NCBI GenBank assembly: GCA_021904315.1
Contig: CM038925.1
Span: 6,512,501-6,576,500, forward strand
From: Sphagnum magellanicum
Lineage: Eukaryota; Streptophyta; Sphagnopsida; Sphagnales; Sphagnaceae
Length of the DNA stretch: 64,000 nucleotides
Direction: 5' to 3'
Positions 23,738-34,067 of this stretch are shown here, piece by piece. Positions within the stretch are counted from its first letter, which is position 1, and each line of letters begins with the position of its first letter. Below the pieces are notes generated by a model, which was not told the origin of the DNA, did no database searches, and saw nothing but the letters and a program-made list of their open reading frames with translations. The translations under genes and the position numbers were made by a program.

Positions 23738-23935
23738 TGGTAAGGCCACAGGGTGACACACCCCTTGTTGCAATGGGTAATGGGATTTTTGGTCAAGGTT
23801 CAATTCCCTCACATGGCTCATTGTTGTGATTCTTGATTTTTTGAGATGAGTGAACATCTAAGTCATGCATACAATTAAGGCCACCTCACCAAATAAGAGT
23901 GATAAAGTGTTGTCCATAGTCCATACAACTAGAAA
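23738..23935 (+). repeat. tRNA-derived SINE candidate
   Basis: TAAGGCCACAGGGTG (23741) resembles a pol III A box, and GGTTCAATTCCCTC (about 23798) is a near-perfect B box some 55 bp later, a little more than tRNA spacing. The downstream 130 bp would be the SINE body. No terminal poly(A)/poly(T) or target duplication was identified, and no second copy is in the window, so the call is tentative. Confidence 0.35.
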
Positions 23936-25815
23936 AATTAAGATTGCCTTGTTGGTTTAGAGCTAAAGAAAACCATTGTCATTGGCTTGAATATCCTTCT
24001 CACTTATCTTATCTGGAAGTAGCCAAATACTTTGACAAGTCTGGGCTGACCATAGCCTCATTGCTGCCCATAGGACCCACTAGACACTCTAACTGGGCAA
24101 CATGTAAAAAATGAAGGAAAAAAAAAACACTGCTCTAGAGTTTTCCAGTATGAAATGTATTTAGGGTGAGCAAACCCTAACAACCTGGCCTTTTTTTGTC
24201 TTGGCAAAAAAAAACTCAATGACATATTTAAATTTCATTGCATTTGTTTTAGCTTGTTTTCAAAAGCTAAGATTCAAGTATGCAAGTAAACTAGGAATTA
24301 TGGTTTGAAGGTTGAGGAAATGTAATGGAGGGAGGACCATGGGTCTCATTGCCATGGGTCAAGGACCTATGGTTTTTGAGAGTATTCCTGTACCATATGC
24401 AAATGGCTAGTGGGGTTATGGCCTTAATTGTTATTCTGCAAATGAAGAAAATTGGGTTCAGTTTGAGCCTCCGGGGAATGCAGCCTAACTTAACATGCTA
24501 TGAGAAATAATTGTCCACAGAGGTCAGTTGACACATTCTTGGAGATGTAACTCTTACTTTAAAAAAAAAAAAAAAAAAAAAAACCTTTGAATTTGCAGGA
24601 AACATTTGCCTTGCATGTTTCAATTCATCTGCTGGTCACATCTTTTTGCTTGTAAGAGCAACTACTTCACCAATCCTCAGCACTCGGCCTTGCATAAGGC
24701 AAATTGGATGAAGAAAAGTCAAAACATGCCAGTTTGGCTCAGCAAAGTAGTTTCAGCCCAACGTTTTCCTCAAAATGCAGAGGTTAGTAAAAGGCAGAAC
24801 AAACCTTAACACCTGCTGTTTGATTGGCTAGGTAGTTTGATTGGTCCAGGTGGGCTGCTATTAGTCGTCTCCCACCTATTTGCAGTCCCAGTTTTAGTTT
24901 TCTGGGCGAGGTTGGGGAAAAAAAAGAAGAAAAGTAAACTGGGATGTGAGAAATATTTTTGCAGGGTCACATACTGAACATGGGTGGAGATGGTCTAAGT
25001 AGTATGCTGACTGAGAAGTAGTATATTTTACGAAATGTTTGATGTACAGTAGTGCATCAAAGAATGAAGCAATCTGGACCAATTATGATGCAATAATGGA
25101 CCAAAACTCCACCCACTTGCATGTTAGTCCTTTCTCAAGATCACATGCCAGTTTGAAATCTTGTCAATGTCCAAAAGATTGCATACTTGGCCAGTTTACC
25201 CCAACATCAAAGTCACCCAAGCTTGACTGAAAATTCACACTATATTGAGTTGGAGAGGACCTAAACCCTAAACCCTCTCTTTGGATCTCTGGCATGTCTT
25301 AAAAGCTCTAAATCTCCAGTGTACTTACCATGTTGAATTCGTTACCAACACCTGATTTAGAGCTCTATCATGTGCACATGTATGTAAAGGTCCAAAGTCT
25401 AAACTCATTTTCACATTGTTTAAAGTCTCAACTTCATCCAAATTACTGTCTACAGAGTTGGACCAGGGTTCATTTGTTTTTGTTTTTGTTATTTTTTCTG
25501 GTTGCCAAATCTCTGTTTCTTTTTTGATTGGGGGAAAAATCACCAGATTTCACTATTGGGTTGTAGCATGTAGCCCAAAATGTGAAGGAGGCCTGAACTG
25601 TTTTACTTTCATCTCCATTTTTATCAGTATTTCATTTATTAGCAAATGTTTTAAAGTGAAATTTAAAATTTAAAATTCGAAAATGATGTGATTTGGGAGG
25701 GCTTCAATCACCAGGAGTGAGAAAATAAAAATAAAAATAAAAATAAAAATAAATCTGGTTTTCAGTGTATAGCCATAATTAAAAGGTTGGTTAAAAATTT
25801 GTACTTCATACCTGG
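23936..25815. other. Intergenic DNA with short homopolymer and pentamer tracts
   Basis: There is a 23-base A run at 24561-24583 and an (AAAAT)n run at about 25722-25754. A double telomere-like unit (CTAAACCCTAAACCCTC) sits at about 25263. Open frames are short and without motifs. No gene is supported. Confidence 0.45.
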
Positions 25816-25816
25816 T

Positions 25817-25990
25817 TTATAGTCAGATTTGACTGAATATTGCTAGGGATGATAACCATTTATTCTACATCTTCCTATGGATGATTGCCACTTATGATAT
25901 TAAAAAAAAATTCCTTTAAAATAACTGTTAATATAGCCAAATTTGGCTAAACTATCTTATGGATGATCACCACTTCAGCTACATCACAAA
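25817..25990 (-). mobile_element. MITE-like family, two partial copies
   Basis: Copy one (25817-25900) reads TATAGTCAGATTTGACTGAA, GGGATGATAACCA, CATCTTCCTATGG and GATGATTGCCACTT. Copy two (25932-25988) reads TATAGCCAAATTTGGCTAAA, GGATGATCACCACTT and CAGCTACATCAC. Both match the complement of the fuller copy at 37621-37755. They are non-coding. Confidence 0.55.
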
Positions 25991-26710
25991 AATGGGAAAA
26001 AAAAACACTTCTACAGACCATTATATTATGCTCTAATACACTCCTTTGGCGACGGTGATTTGCTCAAATTCTGGACATGATACCAGTGCAAAATTGAGCC
26101 CAATTAAGAAGAAATTTGAAGAAAATCAGAAGAATGAGAAGAATTGCTGAATGTGAAAAATCAGAACAAGGCTTTTGGGTTGAGAACTTCTTAAAAGTTT
26201 GTGTTCTTTTATGATTACCTGTCCTCTTATTTTTAGCAAACCATTTGCCAATAAGGACCATGAATTTCCTATGTTTTGGGCTTTAAGTAATCAGAGGAAA
26301 GATTCAGTGATGAAAAAATTCTTATGTTTGAGGTTTACGTAAACCATAAGCCTCTTTAGTTGAAAATATAGTTACCTATTCATAAAGTTACGCGATTAGG
26401 GGGCGAGAAGGGTCAGTTTTGGCATAATAGGGCATCAAACACGTAACTGGGAATGGAAATTTTACAAAATGAAATAACTGGGACCCAAACTAATTTTTCT
26501 ACCGATTTGATGGTAAACTGAGTTTCATGCTGTCTTTCCTTTTTCCTGAGCGCCTCCACTGCTGCTACATCTTTTTTCACTGTTCCTACATCTACAACAA
26601 CTATAATTACTCTCGAACCTTGTGCGTTAAATGCTGAGTTTCAGCATTTCATACCGAGATTTAATGAAATTTACTTACTTTGTGGATACCGCTGAGAGAG
26701 GGGATATGGG

Positions 26711-26795
26711 GTGAAAGCAGGCCCAAAGACAGGGTGAAGGCAAGCCCAAAGCCAGGGTGAAGACGGGCCCAAAGACAGTGTGAAGACAGGGTGAC
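26711..26795. repeat. Minisatellite of about 25 bp
   Basis: The unit GGTGAAGGCAAGCCCAAAGC, with variants, recurs about three and a half times. It lies in DNA without a supported gene; the minus-strand open frame across it (26661-26897) is not convincing. Confidence 0.75.
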
Positions 26796-27540
26796 TTTAC
26801 GGATAACTCTAATAACTACACAAAATACAACTCTGAAAAAAGCATTGACAAAATCTGAGTAGGAATTTTCTTTACGTATGACTGATGTTTGGCACAAAAT
26901 AATTTGTCCAAAAAGATCTAGCTGAAAAAAAGAGAAAGTTTTAGTGAGAGGAAGAGAGTTCTTAGCTTATTCCTTAAGAGTGGGGGGGGGGATCATACAT
27001 ACACCTATTGATAACCATAATTTCCCTCCTATTTTTGAGGTGTAAGTATAAGATCCCTTGTCTTTTTTTAAGAAATTTCTCCTAGTTCACAAGGAATTTG
27101 TTCTCCTAGTAGGGGAACAAAGAGAAACGAGTCTGGAATCCAGGAAGTTCTTAACTTATTTGAAATCATGCAATGTAGGTAGTAGTAGTGGTCCATGCAT
27201 TCTATATCCTCCTCAAAATGCAGAGCTAAGCTCGTCAAAATGCAGAGCTGGTTTTTGGGGTTTTGTTCTAGTACTTCTTGTAACTTTTTATTTTGCTTTC
27301 TGTGATGGTGGTATCTGTGCTGGTCTGGTCTGACAGTTCCACTTACTCAGGACACTTTTAGTGTTGGAAAGTGAAATACTTTTTACAATCAACACAAGTG
27401 CCAGCCACAGTGAACCAGAGCACCCACAAGTGCACCATCCACTGAATGCCCATTCTTACTCAGTTATGGATGAACCTCAACTGAATTAATATTGGGTTTC
27501 ACCTTGGTAACCAATTCTGTAGGAAATAGGTCTCATACAT

Positions 27541-27662
27541 AGGTAGGTAGGTAGGTAGGTAGCAAGGAAAATATGGAGCCACTAGGTAAGTACATGGTTT
27601 ATACGTATGTAATGGCTGTTTTTATTACCTACCTACTAACAACCTGCTTGTGGGTTGTTAGT
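27541..27662. repeat. TAGG microsatellite followed by a perfect hairpin
   Basis: AGGTAGGTAGGTAGGTAGGT starts at 27541. ACTAACAACC (27635-27644) pairs perfectly with GGTTGTTAGT (27653-27662) across an 8-base loop. TTACCTACCTACT just before the hairpin also complements the TAGG run. No gene lies next to it. Confidence 0.7.
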
Positions 27663-28062
27663 AAATAGGTAGTTAAAAAAAGCAACTGAGCGAACCACTA
27701 TGGTTACCTAGGGAACTGGAACCCAACAGAAAACTGTTTCCTCACCACTTATCATCCATCCTTCACATGGCGAGCTGGTGGGTGCTGGTTTGATGTGACC
27801 CACAAGTGCCAATAATGTTTTTATACATACAACTTTCGTAACCAGTTTTTGGTATCCTTTTCAGGTATCCGTTTTGGTACCCATTTAGGTTTTCCGTTAT
27901 GTAGATGGTCGGATAGGCAGTCCGTCAGTTTGCTCCACTTCTATGTGTAAGTGGTAAAGCACAAGGGCGAGAAAGAGCATTACCGACCGAAATTGGGCAG
28001 CACGATCGCCACTCACTCACTCACTCATGTGCTTTTCTTACTGAGTGCTTTTTTTTTTTTTG

Positions 28063-28150
28063 TACGTAGCCAAAGTGGCAATCAGCCATAGGAAGCAAAA
28101 ACTATGAGGCAAAAATCTTTGATCATCCTTCTCTGTTTTCTGGCTACACT
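28063..28150 (+). mobile_element. MITE-like family, short copy
   Basis: It begins GTACGTAGCCAAAGTGGCAA and ends TTTTCTGGCTACAC, sharing both inverted ends and CATAGGAAG plus TTGATCATC with the 37621-37755 copy. It is shorter internally. It follows a T12 run. Confidence 0.55.
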
Positions 28151-28319
28151 CTTTTTTGGGGGTCATTTATGGCGATTTAAAATGAGGGGCAAGCCCTTCT
28201 GCTGCAGTACAACAGGCGCTCCCATCATCGTTGTACAGGGGTCATGTCATATTTCTGAAATGCCCTCTGTACATACATACGGTGGTGCGCCCGCACAGGA
28301 TGTCACTATGACAGCTTGA

Positions 28320-31300
28320 TTCGGAACTCACTTGATATTACCCTGCGTTGACGCCCGAAACAAATAAATTGTTGGGAGGACACTTGGGGTGCTAAAACCA
28401 ACAGCCTTAGACGGGATTTACAGCTTGTTGGTGACTCGGTCACGAATTTTTTTTGCAAAATGATTGTGTGTCATATCCGACTACGGAGATACCATAGTGG
28501 CATCTCAAAAGATTGGGGAGACACAAAAATAACAAGAAGACATTATTATTTCATAAAGCCACTGTTGTTTGGGCCTTAGTTTGACCCTCTAATCCCCGTT
28601 TCATCCCCAATTTGAGTGTAGTGGTAGTAAAGCGAGCAAAATTGGGTACCCTTTCATGAAAGGGGTATCAGTTCTGAAGACTTAAATATGGATATGAGCA
28701 GCCTTGAATGCTCAGGTGAGGGCAAAACTGATACCCAAAACTGAGGCTGGAACTTCCCTCAGGAACACCAATTCAAGTGAGAAATTGTTTGGTCCCCTGT
28801 TTTTTTTTTCTGGCTTAATGTTTGGTTTCATCCTGACTTCTCATTTCGTCCCTAGGTTGGGCGAAACTGGGGCCTAATAGCCACAGTTCAGTGTACTTTT
28901 TCAGATAATTCTATTGTTGTGATGTGTGTGTGTATGTGTGTTTTTGGGTGGCAAATTTTCATAACTTTGTGGGGGGGGGGAAAATAAAACAAAAATTAGT
29001 TGGAGATGTTATTTTATTTTCTAAAAAGTCGCCAAAATTTTATGATTTTATTAATATTAATATTATTTTGTTTCGGGAAGAAGTTTGCCACATTTTGGTT
29101 GTCTTTTTAGTTCAGGGTACTTGTATCCAAATAGTTTTACGCTATTTGGATTGTTTTAAAAAAAAACCATTGTCAATTAATGCTAAATCTTTTCATGGGC
29201 TAAATATATCCACCATGATGCTACAGCAAAAAAATAAAAAGTAAAAAACCGCGGTTGTGAGTGTTTGATACAACAAAGGTGTCAAATACACACAAGATCC
29301 ATTAATTTTGCTTACTTAAAAAACATTATTGTATTTCGTAATCAGATTCCTTCATTTATTTTAAACATAACCATTTGCATCCATTAACATAAGCAATTAA
29401 ACCAAAATTTCATAGGAAGACAATAAACTTAAATGAATTTCGTAGTGTACTTGAAGAGGAAGTTATTATATCTTGTAATATCCCTCTTCGCAAAGAGGCG
29501 GGATCTTATGCCTAACTTAAAGATGCAAGATCCCTCTCACTCTTGAAGGAGTAAAAACCTTCCTAGTATCTTCATATGTTGAAAGCTCCCCATAATGTTC
29601 GCATCATGCCTTACATTGGGTAAAGCCTTAGGGTGGGGGCATTCCCAAAATAAGGGGCCTACAACAAGGGTGGTACCCTACACATTCATTTCTTCACACA
29701 CAGATGCCAACTTGTTGCCAACCTTGCACATTGCCTTCACTATTTTAGATACCTCAAAAACCAAAGGAAATTTTGTCACAATGCTGTAAGTCATTTTTAT
29801 CAGCTGTTTTTTGGGGGAATTCTTCACTACACCACAACAAAAATAAATAAATAAATCAATCAATCAATGTGACTCAAACAAAGGACTTGTGTTTAAAAAA
29901 TTAGTGCCAATGTTGCAAAAACAAATTTGTGGAATTTATTTAGGAAATTGCAATACTTGAACAATAGGTTGGATGTTGTTAGAATATAATAAGGTTCTTA
30001 ATTTTTCTAGTTTCTTCTCTGATCTATAGCCAAATTTGGCTAAATCTTCTTGTGGATGATCACCAATGTAGCTACATCACACAATTTGAAAAAAGAAAAG
30101 AAAAGAAAACCCTTGGTGTTGATATGTTATCTAGATAAATTAATTGAACATCCCATAATTTCAATTTTTAAAAAAATGTGGGTTCCATTACCCATCTCTA
30201 CACTAACAAAGGTGGAAATTCTCTCTCTCTTTCCTCTTTCTTTGTTATTTTGTTATTTTTCTTTTAGTCATGTGAACTTGGTGGCATCTTCCCCCTCTTC
30301 CACGGGATGATGATAAAAGGAAAATAGAAACAAAACAAAAAAAGCAAACAATTCTTGGAAAGTGAGCCAAAGACAAGTCTAGAAAAAAAAAAGGAAAAAA
30401 AGGCAAAAAATTGAAACTTGTTTCATACAACTATTTGTTTGGTGCTTGCTTGCTTTTGAGGCTTTTGCATATATAACAACAATTATTGTTTTGTTCCTTC
30501 TAGAGCAAGCAAGCAAGGAAGCGACTTATTAAGATAAGCAAGCAATTTGAGTTTAAAGCATGCAAGCTTTGCAACATCTTAACTTACGTTGTGTATTGTG
30601 GAACAGGTGAGTGGGTGTCCATTACGCTATGTAACCTAACCAACAAGCCCCCTTTGGACAGGTGAGATGAGCAGCGCACTCAACATAATAGGAAGCCGTG
30701 AGCTTATTCCATGATGTTAACAACTTTCATGAATAATTCCAACTCCCCCTGACTTGATTGTGCAAACGTCAAAAATAACTTTTTACTCAACTTGCAAACT
30801 CTTCAAGAAGGGAACTTCTTAGAGAACATTAATTCATGGAATGCAATCCTTCTATTCTGAAATATTATGTGTTGTAATCTATCCAACGGTAGATGTAATT
30901 ACGTCTGACAAATGGTTAACTATACAAGGAATTGGGCTTTTGATTTAAGGATATGACTTAGTTGTCACCATGTGGAAATTTCTAAGTTATATGGGATACC
31001 AGAGTAGTTAAAATTTAACCGGTTTTGGTTTTATTTATTCTGGTATTTTTTATGAGGATTTTTTTTCTAAGACCTTCTCGTTCCACTTTTGGTTTTGCCA
31101 GTTACACTTGTGTCCACAATCAATGATGGAAGATGCCGATTACGCACCGGAACCAACCCTGGTAGAACCTGTTATGCTCTGGAACAGACCCTAGTAGAAC
31201 TGGTTATGACTACCTCACGGAATGGCGTTCACCCTACTGGGCTTTAAGCGTTCCTATGTGGAATGGGCCCTGTAGGGCCTGTTCCATAATCTGTAAAATG

Positions 31301-31680
31301 TCTTGATGTTTGTTTTCAAATTTCCAAATGAGAATGATGACATTCCATAAGATAATAATAGTTTCCCTTGCAAATGTCATTATTTGCAATATAGACAATT
31401 TCTAATTAAAGACCTTAGCATCAGTGTTTTTTGGGACAAATTTTTTCATTAGTTTGACAAAAAAAATTGGGGTTTAAAAAATAAATTTAAATTTGATTAA
31501 TTTTTCTAATTAAAAAAATCACCAATTTTTTTAATAGCATAAGAATATATATATATATTATTTAAAAGAAAACCTTGCCTAGCAAAATTTGTAACGGAGT
31601 ATAACAACTTAATTTGCAATGCAAAAAGCCCGGCTACTACCTACTAGGCACCTTCCTTTAAAAGCACATTGATCTCCTAT
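28320..31680. other. AT-rich intergenic DNA
   Basis: No supported gene. It contains homopolymer runs (G10 at about 28970) and a two-copy motif of about 33 bp (CCCTGGTAGAACCTGTTATG and CCCTAGTAGAACTGGTTATG, about 31160-31210). A MITE-family fragment is annotated separately at 30026. Confidence 0.45.
30026..30082 (-). mobile_element. MITE-like family, fragment
   Basis: TATAGCCAAATTTGGCTAAA followed by GGATGATCACCA and GTAGCTACATCACA is nearly identical to 25932-25988. The first 16 bases (TAGCCAAATTTGGCTA) are a perfect palindrome. Confidence 0.55.
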
Positions 31681-31799
31681 TTTATTTTCTTTTCTTTTTT
31701 AAAAAGAAAAAATTCACCTTTCTGAATGAATGAAAGAAGAAAAAGTTGAGAAAAGAAAAAAAAAAGGGAAAAAAAAAAAATTCAGCCCCCAGTAGGTAC

Positions 31800-33470
31800 C
31801 TACTAGATAAACAGTGACCTTCCACCCACGCATCCCCCCTCTCCCTGCATCGGGCAGCAAAAGCGCGGGCGGCCGCTACCAACCTGCCCGCGCCGGGTGG
31901 AATCAATCAGGCCGCCATCCCCGCTTGTCCGCCGGATGTCCGGAACCCGTAGGACCCACCCTGGGCGGCTGCCCACTCGGTTGTTCCCCTTCCCGCATGC
32001 CCGTTGATTGCCCGGGGGGCGGGGGGGACGGGAAAGTGGAGGCACGGGCAGAGGAAGCAGGAACACGGGCAGCACAAGAGGCCGGCCTCTTTTGTCTCTC
32101 GCATCTCGACATACGGCATATCTCCTACTCTCTCTCTCCTTTCGCTTTGCTTCCTTCGTTCCTTTCTGCCTTCGCTTTCTTCGTGCCTGGCATCGCCGCT
32201 CTCCTCTCTCCAATCTGCCGTGTTTGCACCCTCCTCGCGTCTTACATGTCCCGGATTTTGGTAGCGTGATTTGGTGTCCTGTTTTTCCTGGTTTTGTCAA
32301 GCCAATTTTTGCCTATCCACTCGTTGTATTGGTTCTTCTGAACCCCCCCCCCCCCCCCCCCCCGCCCCTTTTTTGTCGATTGGTTTTCAAGGCGGCTGCT
32401 GCGGCTGTTGCACCTTTTGCTCTTCGCTTCTTCTTCTTTCTTTCTTTCTTTTTTTCTTTCTTCACGTTCTTCTGCTTCCCGTGTCTCGCTGGCTTGGGTT
32501 TCTCCTTTCACAACCACATCTGCAAAGAGCGTGCGTGGAAGAAGGAGATTCGTTCGTGTGGGGGAGAGGAGAGAAGGAGGAATACGATGATATGTCTCCC
32601 CGTTGATTCCTTCCGTCTTCTGTGACCCTCTCCTTGTCGGCCTACTGCTCATCGTCGCTTTGGTGATGTGATTTTTGGAGAACAATAAAAGGCTGGGGTG
32701 TTTTTTCTTCTTCTGAAAGGTTCTTTGTTCGTTCCACACCTCGTCGTTGCATTTCCTGATCTCCTTCTTTTTGTTTTTGTAATTGAGAGGAGGAGCATGT
32801 ATGTGCCGCCATCGTCGTCGTTGCGCACAAGAGTTTCGTGAATAATCGATTGATTACAACCCTCCCTGTCTGTCTGTGCGTCAGTTTAGGGTGTGTGTTT
32901 CTATGTTCGTCTCTTTGGAGGATCGATCTGAGGACCGACCGATCGACCTTCTTCTTCTTCTTGCATAGATTTAGTGCATCGTCTTTCAGGAACTTCTCAA
33001 TTGGAGATTTGCCGACGGACGCTTTGTTGTCTGATGTCCGATTCTGTGTTTGATGCCTTGTTTCCCTAGTGTACCTTCTTTTTCTTCTTCTTCCCGGCGA
33101 CCTAATTCATGTCCTTGGAAGAACTGTGAATGTGTTGGGCTTGTTTGTTTCCTGAAGATAGATAGTTTCTTTCTTGGCTGAGAGAGACAGAGACAGAGTC
33201 TGGATCTAATATTAGCCCTGGGATTTTCTTGCTGTGAAGCTTTGCAGTTGAAAATTCAGAAGCCATATCTGTTGGCTTCCTCCTTAACAGGACGCCATTA
33301 TCAAGCCGGCTGGGTGGGCCAAGGGTTTTCTCTGAGCCGGAAGGAGGAGGAAAAAAACCATTCTCGACATCAGGGCTATTGAAATTTTTGCTTATCCTTG
33401 TTGCTTGACCAGTAATCTATCAGTCCGGGATTGTGTTTGACATCAGTCAGGCTTTTGGACTATCATACAA
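31800..33470 (+). promoter_or_regulatory. Promoter and long leader of the stress-associated protein gene
   Basis: After a purine-rich A/G tract (31680-31790), base composition jumps to GC-rich (31800-32100) and then CT-rich (CTACTCTCTCTCTCCTTTCG, about 32127), as in plant core promoters with pyrimidine patches. A C21 run occupies 32343-32363. TTCTTCTTCTT runs follow at 32430 and 32949. No clear TATA box. A 5' UTR intron ending near TGACATCAG (about 33446) is plausible. The transcription start is not resolvable, and the long open frames here are GC-driven. Confidence 0.5.
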
Positions 33471-34067
33471 ATGGCCGAGGAGGATAGTTGGAAGCTTGAG
33501 GAGACTAGTTGCGGCCAGCCCCCAGAAGGACCCGTGATGTGCACTAATAACTGTGGATTCTTCGGAAGTGCAGCTACCATGGGTATGTGCTCCAAGTGCT
33601 ACAGGGACTTTGTTTTGAAACAAGCCAAGGCATCTGCAGCCAAGGTTGCAGCAGGCAAAGCTGTTGCTCTGTCTGCTCAAAACGATTCTGTATTGGAGAC
33701 AACATCATCGGATTTGTTCCCAAGAGATGACCAGTCTCTGGTCATGGCACCAGCAGGGATGGATGTGCCCATGGAACAGTCTGAGGTGGCAGCAGCAGGA
33801 GGCTCATCATCCAGTGCAGCAGAGGCTGCATTTGCTTCAGCCGTTGGAGGAGGTGGTGAGCAAGCCCAACAACAGCCTAACCGGTGCTTTTCATGTAAGA
33901 AGCGAGTGGGACTTACAGGATTCAAATGCCGGTGTGGATTTACATTCTGTTCCTTACATCGATACTCAGATAAGCATGGTTGTTCCTTCGACTACAAGAC
34001 TGCAGGCCGGGATGCCATAGCTAAAGCTAACCCTGTCATCAAAGCTGGTAAGATAGACAAGATATGA
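33471..34067 (+). CDS. A20/AN1 zinc-finger stress-associated protein (SAP)
   Basis: An intronless CDS of 198 residues, normal for plant SAPs. The A20 finger (about residues 24-43) is CTNNCGFFGSAATMGMCSKC, with the Cx3Cx11CxxC spacing, followed by YRDFVLKQ. A middle Ala/Ser/Gly linker (about 50-135) has low complexity. The AN1 finger (about 139-175) is CFSCKKRVGLTGFKCRCG plus FCSLHRYSDKHGCSFDY with all Cys/His ligands. The C-terminus AGRDAIAKANPVIKAGKIDKI is the conserved SAP tail. Start chosen at ATG with A at -3 and G at +4; the next Met is inside the A20 finger. Known family role: A20 domains bind ubiquitin, and SAPs modulate responses to heat, drought, salt and cold, acting as ubiquitin-linked or redox regulators in cytosol and nucleus. 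Exact orthology within SAP1-14 is not assigned. Confidence 0.95.
   Translation: MAEEDSWKLEETSCGQPPEGPVMCTNNCGFFGSAATMGMCSKCYRDFVLKQAKASAAKVAAGKAVALSAQNDSVLETTSSDLFPRDDQSLVMAPAGMDVPMEQSEVAAAGGSSSSAAEAAFASAVGGGGEQAQQQPNRCFSCKKRVGLTGFKCRCGFTFCSLHRYSDKHGCSFDYKTAGRDAIAKANPVIKAGKIDKI

Noticed and set aside
24339-24583. Processed pseudogene ending in a 23-base A run
   Set aside because: No recognisable coding upstream of the A run and no target duplication.
25261-25280. Interstitial telomere array
   Set aside because: Only two CTAAACC units; too short to be a telomeric remnant, at most a telobox-like word.
31803-32739. Long overlapping open frames (up to 205 codons) on both strands in the SAP leader
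   Set aside because: They are products of GC-rich, stop-poor sequence and homopolymers (poly-Ser/Phe/Pro), with no domain and with frames on both strands.
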